Positions 1-7,565 of a stretch of 21,923 bases of DNA are shown here, in pieces (position 1 is the stretch's first letter; each line of letters starts with the position of its first letter). The notes beneath the pieces are model-generated. The model was not told the DNA's origin. It saw only the letters and a list, made by a program, of their open reading frames with translations, and ran no database searches. The stretch comes from a virus. Made by a program: the position numbers and the translations under genes. The DNA lies in IMG/VR virus record IMGVR_UViG_3300045953_000106, positions 1 through 21,923 of that record, one strand, 5' to 3'.

Positions 1-93
1 TCCCAACTTTCTGAGACGCGCTCGGCACCGGCTGCGCAAGAGGATTTCCGCGAGGCCAAAAGTTCGTCCGGGTTCGTGAGTTCGGGCCTATGA
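1..93 (+). CDS. Possible 3' end of an upstream gene (partial)
   Basis: The first forward frame is open from base 1 to a TGA at 91-93. That stop forms an ATGA overlap with the small terminase start at 90, the same coupling used throughout the window. The visible 30 residues are Ser/Ala-rich and match no family I know. The second forward frame is also open from base 2 to a stop at 77-79 and encodes an Arg-rich peptide, and third-position GC does not separate the two. Genes just upstream of terminases often encode HNH nucleases or small DNA-binding proteins, but nothing here shows that. The choice of frame rests only on the ATGA overlap. Confidence 0.25.
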   Translation, partial: SQLSETRSAPAAQEDFREAKSSSGFVSSGL

Positions 94-476
94 GGACCGG
101 ACGACCACCGAAACCGACCGCGCTAAAGATCCTGCAGGGCACGGCGCGCAAACACCGGCTGCCGAAGAACGAGCCGGTCCCGCCGCCGGGCGAAATCGTG
201 AAGCCGCGCATGCGGAGGGGCGCTTCGGCGATCTGGGACACATACGCGCCGATGGTTATCCACATGGGATTGCTGACGCCGGTGGACGTGCCGCTCTTCG
301 CGCTGGCGTGCGCGCTCATGGCCGAGGCGGCGCGCAACCCTGGCGCGATGGCATCGTCGCGCATTGCCCGCCTGGAGAGTCTGTCTGGCAAATTCGGGCT
401 ATCACCGTCCGACCGGGCGCGGCTCGGCAGCGTGGCGAAGCCGAAGGAAAACGCCTTCGGTGCGCTGACGGCATGA
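90..476 (+). CDS. terS: Terminase small subunit, P27 family
   Basis: This 128-residue protein is the DNA-recognition subunit of the packaging motor. It would bind phage DNA and deliver it to the large terminase at the portal. Its N-terminus, GRPPKPTALKILQGTARK, followed by an N-E-P-V-P segment, is the hallmark opening of the P27-like (Terminase_4) family. The C-terminal KFGLSPSDRARL segment is the other conserved block. The middle (about residues 40-100) is the predicted helical core. The length is slightly short for the family. The ATG at 90 overlaps a possible upstream stop, and the gene ends in an ATGA overlap with the large subunit, so the two are probably made in step. The family call is firm; the DNA site recognised cannot be read from this window. 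Confidence 0.9.
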   Translation: MRTGRPPKPTALKILQGTARKHRLPKNEPVPPPGEIVKPRMRRGASAIWDTYAPMVIHMGLLTPVDVPLFALACALMAEAARNPGAMASSRIARLESLSGKFGLSPSDRARLGSVAKPKENAFGALTA

Positions 477-2182
477 GGACCGCCCGTAAGCGCGCCGCCG
501 CGCAGGACCACGTCAAGCGAGCGGCGCAGTACGCCCGCGACGTCGTCGCCGGCCGCATCCTGGCCTGCCGGTATGTGCGCCTCGCATGTCAGCGGCACCT
601 CGACGGTCTAAAGCTGCAACGCACCGCGGCATACCCCTACCGACTGGATGTCAAAGCCGCCGAGAAGTGGTGCCGATTCGTCGAGCTCCTGCCGCACGTT
701 AAGGGCAGATGGGCCTCGAAGCATGAGTCAATCCGGCTCGAGCCGTGGCAGTGCTTCATCATCGTCAACGTGTATGGCTGGGTGCGCAAATCGGACGGGC
801 TGCGGCGCTATCGGCGCGTGTACATCGAAGTCCCGCGCAAGAACGCGAAGTCGACCATTACCGCGGCGCTGGGGCTCGCGCACCTAACGATCGACGGCGA
901 GCACGGCGCAGAGGTCTACAGCGGCGCGACGTCCGAGAAGCAGGCGTGGGAGGTATTCGGGCCGGCGCGGCAGATGGCGTTGCGCACGGCGGACCTGCGC
1001 GAAGCGTTCGACCTGCAGGTCGGCGCGAAGAACCTGCACGTCCTGAAAGATGCGTCGAAGTTCGAGCCGATCATCGGCAAGCCGGGTGACGGTGCGTCGC
1101 CGTCGTTCTCCATCACCGACGAATACCATGAGCACACGACTTCCGAGCAGTACGACACGATGGTCACCGGCATGCTGGCGCGCGAGCAGCCGATCGCCTG
1201 GGTGATCACAACCGCCGGCTTCGACACCGCGGGTCCGTGCTACGCGCTCCGTCAGCAGTGCCTCGAAGTGCTCGAGGGCAAGGTCGACGACGACCGCATC
1301 TTCACGCTGGTTTACACGCTGGATGAGGGCGACGACTGGACAGCGGTTGAATCGCTGTACAAAGCGAACCCGAATCTGGGCGTGTCCGTAAGCGAAGAGG
1401 ATCTGCGCAAGGATCAGATTGCCGCCGTCAACTCACCGCGCGAACAGGCCAAGTTCAAGACCAAGCACCTGAACATCTGGGTGACTGCGGCCGCGCCGTA
1501 CTTCAATGACGAGCTGTGGCGGCAATTGGGCGACGCGCCACCGATCGAAGAGTTTGCCGGCGCGGAGTGCGTCATCGGTCTCGACCTGGCATCGAAGATC
1601 GACCTGTGCGCGTCGATCCGCGTGTTCTCGCGCGACCTCGAGGACGGCCGCCACTTCTACGCTTACGGCCGGTTCTACGTGCCGAAGGCGCGCATCGAGG
1701 ATGCCGCGCACCGTCACTACGCGGGTTGGGCCGAGCAGGACCACATCATCGCGACGCCCGGCGACATCACCGATTACGACTACATCGAAGTCGACCTGAA
1801 GGATGACGCCGAGCGCTACAGCATCGTGCAGCTCGGCGCCGACCCTCACAACGCGACGCAGCTGATCACGCACCTGCAGAACATCATCGGCGCGGACAAG
1901 GTCGTCGAGGTGCCGCAAACCGTGATGCACTTGTCGGAGCCGATGAAGGAGCTGCAGGCGCTGATTGTGTCCGGTCGCATCCATCATGACGGCAATCCGT
2001 GCTACGCGTGGCAGATCGGCAACGTCACGGCGCAGGAAGACCGCAACCAAAACGTGTTCCCGCGCAAGGAACGGCCGGAACTGAAGATCGACGGTGCGGT
2101 CGCGACGATTATCGCGCTCGGCCGGCTGCTTTTTCTCTCCGCGACGCCACAGCCCGAATACAACATTTATCCGGTGTGGTGA
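473..2182 (+). CDS. terL: Terminase large subunit (ATPase/nuclease)
   Basis: This 569-residue packaging motor translocates DNA into the prohead and cuts it. An N-terminal ATPase carries a variant Walker A, VPRKNAKST (about residues 119-127), typical of HK97-type large terminases. The Walker B is SFSITDEYHE (about 211-220), with the acidic pair DE. The C-terminal RNase H-like nuclease begins at VIGLDLASKIDL (about 367-378), whose Asp would bind metal, and further acidic residues follow, including in GADPHN (about 460). Length and domain order are normal for Terminase_1 proteins. The frame stays open upstream to 308, but that stretch lies over the small terminase, so I chose the ATG at 473, which makes an ATGA overlap with its stop. 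The capsid gene starts 2 bases after the stop. Confidence 0.97.
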   Translation: MRTARKRAAAQDHVKRAAQYARDVVAGRILACRYVRLACQRHLDGLKLQRTAAYPYRLDVKAAEKWCRFVELLPHVKGRWASKHESIRLEPWQCFIIVNVYGWVRKSDGLRRYRRVYIEVPRKNAKSTITAALGLAHLTIDGEHGAEVYSGATSEKQAWEVFGPARQMALRTADLREAFDLQVGAKNLHVLKDASKFEPIIGKPGDGASPSFSITDEYHEHTTSEQYDTMVTGMLAREQPIAWVITTAGFDTAGPCYALRQQCLEVLEGKVDDDRIFTLVYTLDEGDDWTAVESLYKANPNLGVSVSEEDLRKDQIAAVNSPREQAKFKTKHLNIWVTAAAPYFNDELWRQLGDAPPIEEFAGAECVIGLDLASKIDLCASIRVFSRDLEDGRHFYAYGRFYVPKARIEDAAHRHYAGWAEQDHIIATPGDITDYDYIEVDLKDDAERYSIVQLGADPHNATQLITHLQNIIGADKVVEVPQTVMHLSEPMKELQALIVSGRIHHDGNPCYAWQIGNVTAQEDRNQNVFPRKERPELKIDGAVATIIALGRLLFLSATPQPEYNIYPVW

Positions 2183-2184
2183 CG

Positions 2185-4197
2185 ATGCATCGCGCATACA
2201 GCGTCATTGAAATCAAAGCGGTCGATAAGGAACAGCGCATCATTGAGGGCATCGCCACTACGCCAAAGACCGACCGCGTGGGCGACATCATTGAACCCGA
2301 AGGTGCGGTGTTCAAGCTGCCCATCCCGCTCCTGTGGCAGCACCGCGGCGATTCCCCGATCGGGCATGTCATCGAAGCGCGCGTCACGAATGACGGCATC
2401 CATGTTCGCGCGCAGATCGAACGAATGGACGAGCCCGGCGAGCTAAAAAACCTGCTCGACCGCGCGTGGCAGTCGATCGGAAAGAAGCTGGTCCGTGGCC
2501 TGTCGATCGGCTTCAGTCCGCTCGAATGGTCCGACATCAAGGGCACGTTCGGGCAGCGGTTCACCAGCTGGGAATGGCTGGAACTGTCGGCGGTCACGAT
2601 CCCGGCGAACGTCGATGCCACCATCACGTCCGTAAAGCAGTTCGACACAAACGCGCCCGCCGTGCCTGGCAATGGCGCGCACCACATTCCCGCGGCTGCG
2701 GGCAGGGTCGTTTCACTGACGAAAACCAAGCCCCCAGAGGGAAAAATGACGGTTACGGAACGGATCGGCGCTGCGGAAGCGAAGCGCGCCGCGAATGTCG
2801 CACGCATGGGCGAGATCACGAAGTCGGCCGGCGATGCGAACCGCACGATGGACGCACCGGAGCAGGAAGAGTGGGAAGGTCTCGATGAAGAGATCAAGTC
2901 GCTGGATGGCGAGCTCGTGCGTCTCAAGCGGATGGAAGAGCTGAACGCGCAGCAGGCCAACCCGGTCAACGGCCAGACCACAAAGGCCGCGACGGATTCT
3001 CGCTCGACGGATGTCGTCGTGACGCATCCGGCGAAGCTCGAGCCCGGCATCGAGTTCGCCCGCTACGCGATGTGTGTCGCCGCAGCAAAGGGCGACCCGA
3101 CGATGGCGCTGCGTCTCGCCGAGACGCACTACCCGCAACAGATGCGCGCCATTACGGTCATGAAAGCGGCGCGCGACGTCGGCATGGAGCCGCACCGCTT
3201 CATCGCGCAGCTCGCCGAGACGGCAACGAAGGCGGCGGTCGCAGCGGGCACCACGACACAGGCGACATGGGCCGCGCCGCTGGTCGAGTACAACCAGTTC
3301 GCGGGCGACTTCATCGAGTACCTGCGCGCGCGCACCATCATCGGTCGTTTCGGCCGGGATGGCATTCCCGACCTGAACCGCATCCCGTTCAACGTGCACA
3401 TCCGCGGTCAGACGTCCGGCGGGTCGGCGTCGTGGGTCGGTCAGGGCAAGGCGAAGCCGGTCACCAAGTTCGACTTCAACGACACGTACCACGGCTTTTT
3501 CAAGATCGCGGCGATCGCCGTGCTCGTGGAGGAGCTGATCCGCTTCAGCAACCCGAGCTCCGAGCGGTTGACCCGTGATGCGCTGGGCGGTGCGGTCATC
3601 GCGCGCATCGACTCCGACTTCGTCGATCCCGCCATCACGGCGGTCGCGAACGTCAACCCGGCGTCGATCACGGCCGGCGTGTCGGTGACACCCGGCAGCG
3701 GCGGCGTCGATGAGGCGGCCGTGCGCGCCGACATCGCGGCGTTGTGGGCCGATGCGATCGCGGCGAACCTGCCGCTGACCAGTGCGGTCTACATCACCAC
3801 GCCGACGATCGCGCTCAACCTGTCGCTGATGTCGAACGCGCTCGGCCAGGCGCCGCGCGGTTTCGATGTGACGATGACGGGCGGCACATTGCTCGGCGTG
3901 CCGGTCATCGTGTCGAATTACGTGCCGGCGGGCACGTTCATCCTCGCGTTCGCGTCCGAGATCTGGCTGTCGGACGATGGCGTCGTGACCGTGGATGCGT
4001 CGCGCGAGGCGTCGATCGAGATGCTGGATTCGGCGCTGCAGGGTGATGCGACGTCGGGCACGGGTGCATCGCTCGTGTCGATGTTCCAGACGAACAGCGT
4101 GGCGCTGCGCGCCGAGCGCTACATCAACTGGTCGAAGCGGCGTTCGACCGCCGTCCGTCTGCTGGAAGATGTCGTGTGGGGCACGGAAGAGACCTGA
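2185..4197 (+). CDS. Prohead protease fused to HK97-fold major capsid protein
   Basis: This single 670-residue frame joins two normally separate head proteins. Residues 1 to about 165 are a HK97 gp4-type serine protease: the LLWQH motif supplies His53, GLSIGF supplies Ser107, and WEWLELSAVTIPAN supplies Glu133, matching the spacing of a His/Ser/Glu triad. A Pro/Ala-rich linker (about 166-187) leads to the capsid part. That part starts with a charged coiled coil (about 188-275), like the delta scaffolding segment that the protease removes, then a HK97-fold shell domain to residue 670. The start at 2185 lies 2 bases after the terminase stop; the open frame back to 1999 overlaps terL and is rejected. 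An in-frame ATG at 2746 with a good ribosome site could yield a 483-residue capsid-only product. Both domain calls are firm; how the fusion is processed is inferred. Confidence 0.93.
   Translation: MHRAYSVIEIKAVDKEQRIIEGIATTPKTDRVGDIIEPEGAVFKLPIPLLWQHRGDSPIGHVIEARVTNDGIHVRAQIERMDEPGELKNLLDRAWQSIGKKLVRGLSIGFSPLEWSDIKGTFGQRFTSWEWLELSAVTIPANVDATITSVKQFDTNAPAVPGNGAHHIPAAAGRVVSLTKTKPPEGKMTVTERIGAAEAKRAANVARMGEITKSAGDANRTMDAPEQEEWEGLDEEIKSLDGELVRLKRMEELNAQQANPVNGQTTKAATDSRSTDVVVTHPAKLEPGIEFARYAMCVAAAKGDPTMALRLAETHYPQQMRAITVMKAARDVGMEPHRFIAQLAETATKAAVAAGTTTQATWAAPLVEYNQFAGDFIEYLRARTIIGRFGRDGIPDLNRIPFNVHIRGQTSGGSASWVGQGKAKPVTKFDFNDTYHGFFKIAAIAVLVEELIRFSNPSSERLTRDALGGAVIARIDSDFVDPAITAVANVNPASITAGVSVTPGSGGVDEAAVRADIAALWADAIAANLPLTSAVYITTPTIALNLSLMSNALGQAPRGFDVTMTGGTLLGVPVIVSNYVPAGTFILAFASEIWLSDDGVVTVDASREASIEMLDSALQGDATSGTGASLVSMFQTNSVALRAERYINWSKRRSTAVRLLEDVVWGTEET
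2736..2748 (+). promoter_or_regulatory. Internal ribosome binding site and in-frame start for capsid-only product
   Basis: AGAGG (2736-2740) sits 5 bases before an in-frame ATG at 2746, inside the protease-capsid frame. The ATG falls exactly at the end of the protease linker and begins a peptide, MTVTERIGAAEAK, that looks like a normal major capsid N-terminus. The site is better placed than the one before the full-length start at 2185, where no clear Shine-Dalgarno is visible. Internal initiation would give many capsid subunits per protease. Function is inferred from position and spacing only. Confidence 0.55.
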
Positions 4198-4206
4198 TCC
4201 GCTGTA

Positions 4207-4440
4207 ATGGCTAAGGTCGCTATCGTTCCCACGAAGAAGCCCATCAAGGGCGTGCCGCCTGGTGCCGTCGTGACGGTATCGGGCGCGCACGCCCGCGCGC
4301 TGGTTGCCGTTGGCGCGGCGCGGTATCCGACGCCGGACGAAGTTACGCCGCCCGCGCCGCCGGCCAGCCAGCCAAAGCCAGAACCGCCCGCAAAGTCGAA
4401 GCGCACGTACCGCCGCCGCGACATGAAGGCAGAGGACTGA
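4207..4440 (+). CDS. Small head-module protein of unknown function
   Basis: This 77-residue protein lies between the capsid and portal genes. Residues 1 to about 42 form a compact Val/Ala/Gly-rich segment (PPGAVVTVSGAHARALVA) that looks like a small beta domain. Residues 43-62 are Pro/Ala/Lys-rich, and the C-terminus is basic (KRTYRRRD). Similar small proteins with a V-x-V-S...A-x-x-L-V pattern often sit next to capsid genes in siphophages, where their role is usually unassigned. It starts 9 bases after the capsid stop and ends in a TGATG overlap with the portal, so it is probably co-translated with the head genes. A decoration or assembly-helper role is possible but not shown. Confidence 0.75.
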   Translation: MAKVAIVPTKKPIKGVPPGAVVTVSGAHARALVAVGAARYPTPDEVTPPAPPASQPKPEPPAKSKRTYRRRDMKAED

Positions 4441-5816
4441 TGCGGCTCTTCGGCCTGGTGATCACGCGCACGAAAGCACACCTGTCCGGCGTGGACAACC
4501 GCGGCGGCTGGTGGCCGTGGATTCGCGAGCCGTACGCGGGCGCGTGGCAGCGCAACGACGAATGGACCGTCGATACGGTGCTCGCGCATCACGCCGTCTA
4601 TTCCTGCATCACGCTCATTTCATCCGACATCGCGAAGCTGCGCCCGAAGCTCGTGCAGCAGAACGCGACATCCGGCATCTGGACGGAAACCGAGAGCGCC
4701 GCGTTTTCGCCCGTGCTCCGTCGCCCGAACCGCTACCAGAACCACATCCAGTTCAAGGAGTGGTGGACGACGTCGAAGCTGATCCGCGGCAACACGTACG
4801 TGTTGAAGGTGCGCGACGGCCGCGGTGTCGTCCGCGCGCTGTACATCCTCGACCCGTCACGCGTGCAAGTGCTCGTCGCGCCGGATGGCAGCGTGTACTA
4901 CCAGCTCGGCGACGACAATCTGACCGGCCTGCAGACCAACGGCGTGCAGCTGCCGGCCACCGAAATCATCCATGACCGGATGAATTGCCTGTTCCATCCG
5001 CTCGTCGGTATCTCGCCGCTGTTCGCGTCCGGCCTCGCGGCCAATATCGGCCTCAACATCGAGCGCAATTCTGCCGGCTTCTTCGGCAACAGCAGCAACC
5101 CCGGCGGCATCCTGATCGCGCCATCGCGGATCGACCAGGCGACGGCGGACAAGATCAAGGACATGTTTCACGCGAGTTTCACCGGCAAGAATTCCGGCAA
5201 GATCGCGGTCGTCGGCGACAACATGAAATTCCAGCAGCTGCGCATGACCGCGGTCGAGTCGCAGCTGATCGAACAGCTGAAGTGGACCGCCGAAGTCGTG
5301 TGCAGCACGTTCCACGTTCCGCCGTTCAAGATCGCGGTCGGTCCGATGCCGACGTATCAGAACGGCGAAATTCTCGACCAGCGCTACTACTCCGACTGTC
5401 TGCAGTACCACATCGAGAGCTTTGAAGCGGCGCTGGACGAAGGGCTCGGCCTCGAGGTCAAGATTGACGGCCGCATGCTCGGCGTGGAGCTAGACCTGAC
5501 CGGGCTCCTGCGCATGGACACGCAGACGCAGGTCAACACGCTGAAAGAGGGCGTCGCCGGTTCCATCTTCACGACAAACGAGGCGCGCCGGCAATTCGAC
5601 TTGGAGCCGGTCGACGGCGGCGATTCGATCCGCTCGCAGCAGCAGTACTACGACATCGCGGCACTCGCCGAACGCGACCGCACGAACCCGTTCCCAGAGC
5701 CAACGCCGCCCGCTACGCCGCCACCGACCGACAGCGCTGATTCGGTGAAGTCGCTCGACGACGGCAGCGTGGCCGAAATGGCGGTCAAGTTCGCTCAAAA
5801 CCTGAGAGCGGCATGA
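4440..5816 (+). CDS. Portal protein, HK97 family
   Basis: This 458-residue protein would form the dodecameric ring at one capsid vertex through which DNA enters and leaves and to which the terminase and connector bind. Recognisable family blocks are HHAVYSCITLISSDIAKL near residue 50, NSSNPGGIL near 217-225, the PPFKIAVGPMPTYQNGE block near 293-309 with the following Q-R-Y-Y, and IFTTNEARRQFDLEPVDGGD near 377-396. The C-terminus is Pro/Thr-rich and probably flexible. The length is normal for the Phage_portal family. The start at 4440 forms a TGATG overlap with the upstream stop. In HK97 and many relatives the portal gene precedes protease and capsid; here it follows them. Confidence 0.95.
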   Translation: MRLFGLVITRTKAHLSGVDNRGGWWPWIREPYAGAWQRNDEWTVDTVLAHHAVYSCITLISSDIAKLRPKLVQQNATSGIWTETESAAFSPVLRRPNRYQNHIQFKEWWTTSKLIRGNTYVLKVRDGRGVVRALYILDPSRVQVLVAPDGSVYYQLGDDNLTGLQTNGVQLPATEIIHDRMNCLFHPLVGISPLFASGLAANIGLNIERNSAGFFGNSSNPGGILIAPSRIDQATADKIKDMFHASFTGKNSGKIAVVGDNMKFQQLRMTAVESQLIEQLKWTAEVVCSTFHVPPFKIAVGPMPTYQNGEILDQRYYSDCLQYHIESFEAALDEGLGLEVKIDGRMLGVELDLTGLLRMDTQTQVNTLKEGVAGSIFTTNEARRQFDLEPVDGGDSIRSQQQYYDIAALAERDRTNPFPEPTPPATPPPTDSADSVKSLDDGSVAEMAVKFAQNLRAA

Positions 5817-6562
5817 CGATCGACGAAGTCGCGGCCTTCATGGCCTCAGAAGTTCGCGCGTATGTCGAGCGCACCGTTCCGGTGATGCTGGAACAGCGCG
5901 AAGCGCCGCTACTCGCGCGAATCGCCGAACTGGAATCGCAGGTCAAGTCCATCGAAGCGGTGCCCGGTCCAGCAGGTCCGGCGGGACCGCAAGGCGAACG
6001 CGGCGAAGCGGGTGAGACCGGCGCGGCAGGACGCGACGGCACTGATGGCGCAAAGGGCGAACCGGGACCGGCCGGACCAGCCGGCGAGACGGGACCGCAA
6101 GGCGAGCGTGGCGCGGACGGGACGGCTGGACCTGCCGGAGTCGATGGCGCGCCAGGCGAGCGCGGTGCGGATGGCGCGAAAGGCATCGACGGCCGCGATG
6201 GTCGCGATGGCAAGGATGGCCGCGACGGTATCGCCACACGCGACGAAATCGACGCCGCGTTCAAGTCGCTCTTCGCGGAGCACGAAACCGCGCACGTCGA
6301 GCGCATTACGTCCGCCATCAAAGCAGCGCTGCCCGACTTGCGTTTTTGCGGCGTGTGGCGCGACGGCGAGCACTACAACGAAGGCAACCTGGTGGTGTGC
6401 GGCGGCAGCCTGTTTCACTGCAACGAAACGGGAACGGCCGACCGTATCGGGAACGGCCCGACCAAGGGCTGGACGATGGTTGCGCAGCGCGGCCGCGATG
6501 GCCGTGACCTGCGTGAGCCGCCCGAGAAGCAAACACGCAACGCCCCGGTGACGCTGAGATGA
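5813..6562 (+). CDS. Collagen-like protein with C-terminal carbohydrate-binding-like domain
   Basis: This 249-residue protein has three parts. Residues 1-50 are a charged helix, likely a trimerising coiled coil (ARIAELESQVKSIEAV). Residues 52-141 are 30 uninterrupted Gly-X-Y triplets, Pro-rich at first and GRD/GKD-rich at the end. A second helix follows, and a C-terminal module (about 180-236) opens with FCGVWRDGEHYNEGNLV and runs to KGWTMVAQRG. That Trp/Tyr/Gly layout resembles small CBM5/12-like modules found on phage fibres. Phage collagen-like proteins usually form thin trimeric fibres. This gene sits between portal and connector with ATGA overlaps at both ends, so it is expressed with head genes and may be a head or neck fibre rather than a tail fibre. 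The collagen repeat is certain; the site on the virion is inferred. Confidence 0.9.
   Translation: MTIDEVAAFMASEVRAYVERTVPVMLEQREAPLLARIAELESQVKSIEAVPGPAGPAGPQGERGEAGETGAAGRDGTDGAKGEPGPAGPAGETGPQGERGADGTAGPAGVDGAPGERGADGAKGIDGRDGRDGKDGRDGIATRDEIDAAFKSLFAEHETAHVERITSAIKAALPDLRFCGVWRDGEHYNEGNLVVCGGSLFHCNETGTADRIGNGPTKGWTMVAQRGRDGRDLREPPEKQTRNAPVTLR
5966..6235 (+). repeat. Collagen Gly-X-Y coding repeat, 30 triplets
   Basis: This is 270 bases of in-frame GGN-NNN-NNN units encoding 30 perfect triplets without interruption. Codon choice varies between units, so it is not a simple DNA microsatellite. The first half uses GPA/GPQ/GER/GET units; the last units are GID, GRD, GRD, GKD, GRD and GIA. Confidence 0.95.
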
Positions 6563-7161
6563 TCAGCATATCCGAGCTGCGCGACTACCTCGAAATCGAG
6601 GACGACCAAGAAGAGGACGTCGATCACATCCTGGCGCGCCTGGAATCGTACGCGGTCGCGTTCGTCGAGAAGCAGACGAACCGGCATTTCGGCCCGAAAG
6701 GCGATGTGACCGTGGTGGTCATGGGCACCACGTCACAACGGCTCTATCTGCCGTACGCGGTCGCACTGCCGGCGTCGAGCGCCATCACGATTGTCGAAGA
6801 ACGCCGACAGCCGGGCGACACCGCGACGGAGATCACGACTGCGGCGAGCGACGGTTACATCCTGCGCACCAATGGGCAGGAAGCGTGGCTGGTGCGCAAA
6901 GGCGGCGCCAGGTGGCAGGACGGCTACGAATACACGGTGACGTTCAAGCGCGGCTACGCGCCGGGTTACGAACCGGGCGACATCCGGCGGATTGTGCTCA
7001 AGCTGGTCGAACTGGATTGGAATAGCCGCGGCGGCGAGGGCGTGAAGAGCGAGACGATCAGCGGATACAGTTATTCCGGCATGACAAACGAACAGCTCGA
7101 GGACGCGATTCCCGGCTGGACCGACACCATCGAGTCGTGGCGCCCGCCGGTGATCGCATGA
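6559..7161 (+). CDS. Head-tail connector protein, gp6-like
   Basis: This 200-residue protein is likely the adaptor ring that binds under the portal. Its N-terminal helices (ISELRDYLEIEDDQEEDVDHIL, then a segment ending VEKQTNRHF, about residues 3-44) are the standard opening of the gp6-like (Phage_connect_1) family. A beta-rich middle follows (LYLPYAVALPASSAITIVEE, then an insert with WLVRKGGARWQDGYEYTVTF), and the C-terminal helical part has the typical IRRIVLKLVELDW segment. It is longer than minimal HK97 gp6 because of the beta insert, which is common in the family. ATGA overlaps couple it to the collagen-like gene and the head-closure gene. Confidence 0.85.
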   Translation: MISISELRDYLEIEDDQEEDVDHILARLESYAVAFVEKQTNRHFGPKGDVTVVVMGTTSQRLYLPYAVALPASSAITIVEERRQPGDTATEITTAASDGYILRTNGQEAWLVRKGGARWQDGYEYTVTFKRGYAPGYEPGDIRRIVLKLVELDWNSRGGEGVKSETISGYSYSGMTNEQLEDAIPGWTDTIESWRPPVIA

Positions 7162-7565
7162 GCCTGCGCAGCATTCGCCGCTTCCGGCGCCTGCTCACCG
7201 ACCGCGTGCAAATCTATCGCGAGCCTGCGCCCGACTCGGTGCGCGACTCGCTGGGCCACGTCCGATCGCTGCCCGCCCCGATCATGGACGCGCCGACGCG
7301 CAAGAACGCGCGGCCCGCGCAGAACTGGTCAGGCGACGTTGCCGATGCCGGCCCCGGCGAGCAGCAGAACGCGAAGCGGACGTGGTTGCTCGACCGCGAC
7401 CTGTCCGACGTGCTCGAGCGCGACGTGTTGCTCGTGACTGCCGGCCCGCACGAAGGCATGAAGCTGCGTGTCGGTAGTGTCGAGCTCGCGCAGGATTCGC
7501 GGCGTGTGCATCACGTCGAGGTAGGTGTCGATGTGTGGCATGGCGAACTGGAGGAAGCATCGTGA
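7158..7565 (+). CDS. Head closure / head-tail joining protein
   Basis: This 135-residue protein sits where the stopper or head-closure protein (SPP1 gp16 / HK97 gp7-like) is expected. It has a basic N-terminus (SLRSIRRFRRLLTDRVQIYR) and then a small beta-barrel-like body with the block DVLERDVLLVTAGPHEGMKLRVGSV, resembling the joining-protein pattern in which a defined value is followed by a G-x-x-x-x-V turn. The frame is open further upstream to 7137, but I chose the ATG at 7158, which makes an ATGA overlap with the connector stop. Family assignment is by order, size and weak motif similarity. Confidence 0.65.
   Translation: MSLRSIRRFRRLLTDRVQIYREPAPDSVRDSLGHVRSLPAPIMDAPTRKNARPAQNWSGDVADAGPGEQQNAKRTWLLDRDLSDVLERDVLLVTAGPHEGMKLRVGSVELAQDSRRVHHVEVGVDVWHGELEEAS

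Noticed and set aside
308-472. Longer start for the large terminase
   Set aside because: This stretch lies over the small terminase in another frame; the ATG at 473 in the ATGA overlap gives a normal-length terminase.
1999-2184. Longer start for the protease-capsid protein
   Set aside because: It overlaps the end of the large terminase in another frame and adds an Arg-rich shadow peptide; 2185 gives a normal protease N-terminus.
1433-2197. Antisense frame of about 254 codons opposite the terminase nuclease
   Set aside because: Val/Arg/Asp-rich mirror of the terminase codons with no recognisable motif.
2109-3050. Antisense frame of about 313 codons opposite the protease part
   Set aside because: Ser/Arg-rich shadow without ribosome site or neighbours in coupling; the sense strand has a full protease.
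3072-3578. Alternative sense-strand frames inside the capsid gene (and similar ones in the tip gene)
   Set aside because: Arg/Gly/His-rich +1 shadows typical of this base composition, with no ribosome site.
2713-4290. Long antisense frame of about 525 codons opposite the capsid gene
   Set aside because: Its product is a low-complexity Arg/Asp/His-rich sequence typical of the mirror frame of a GC-rich gene, and the sense strand encodes a clear capsid protein.
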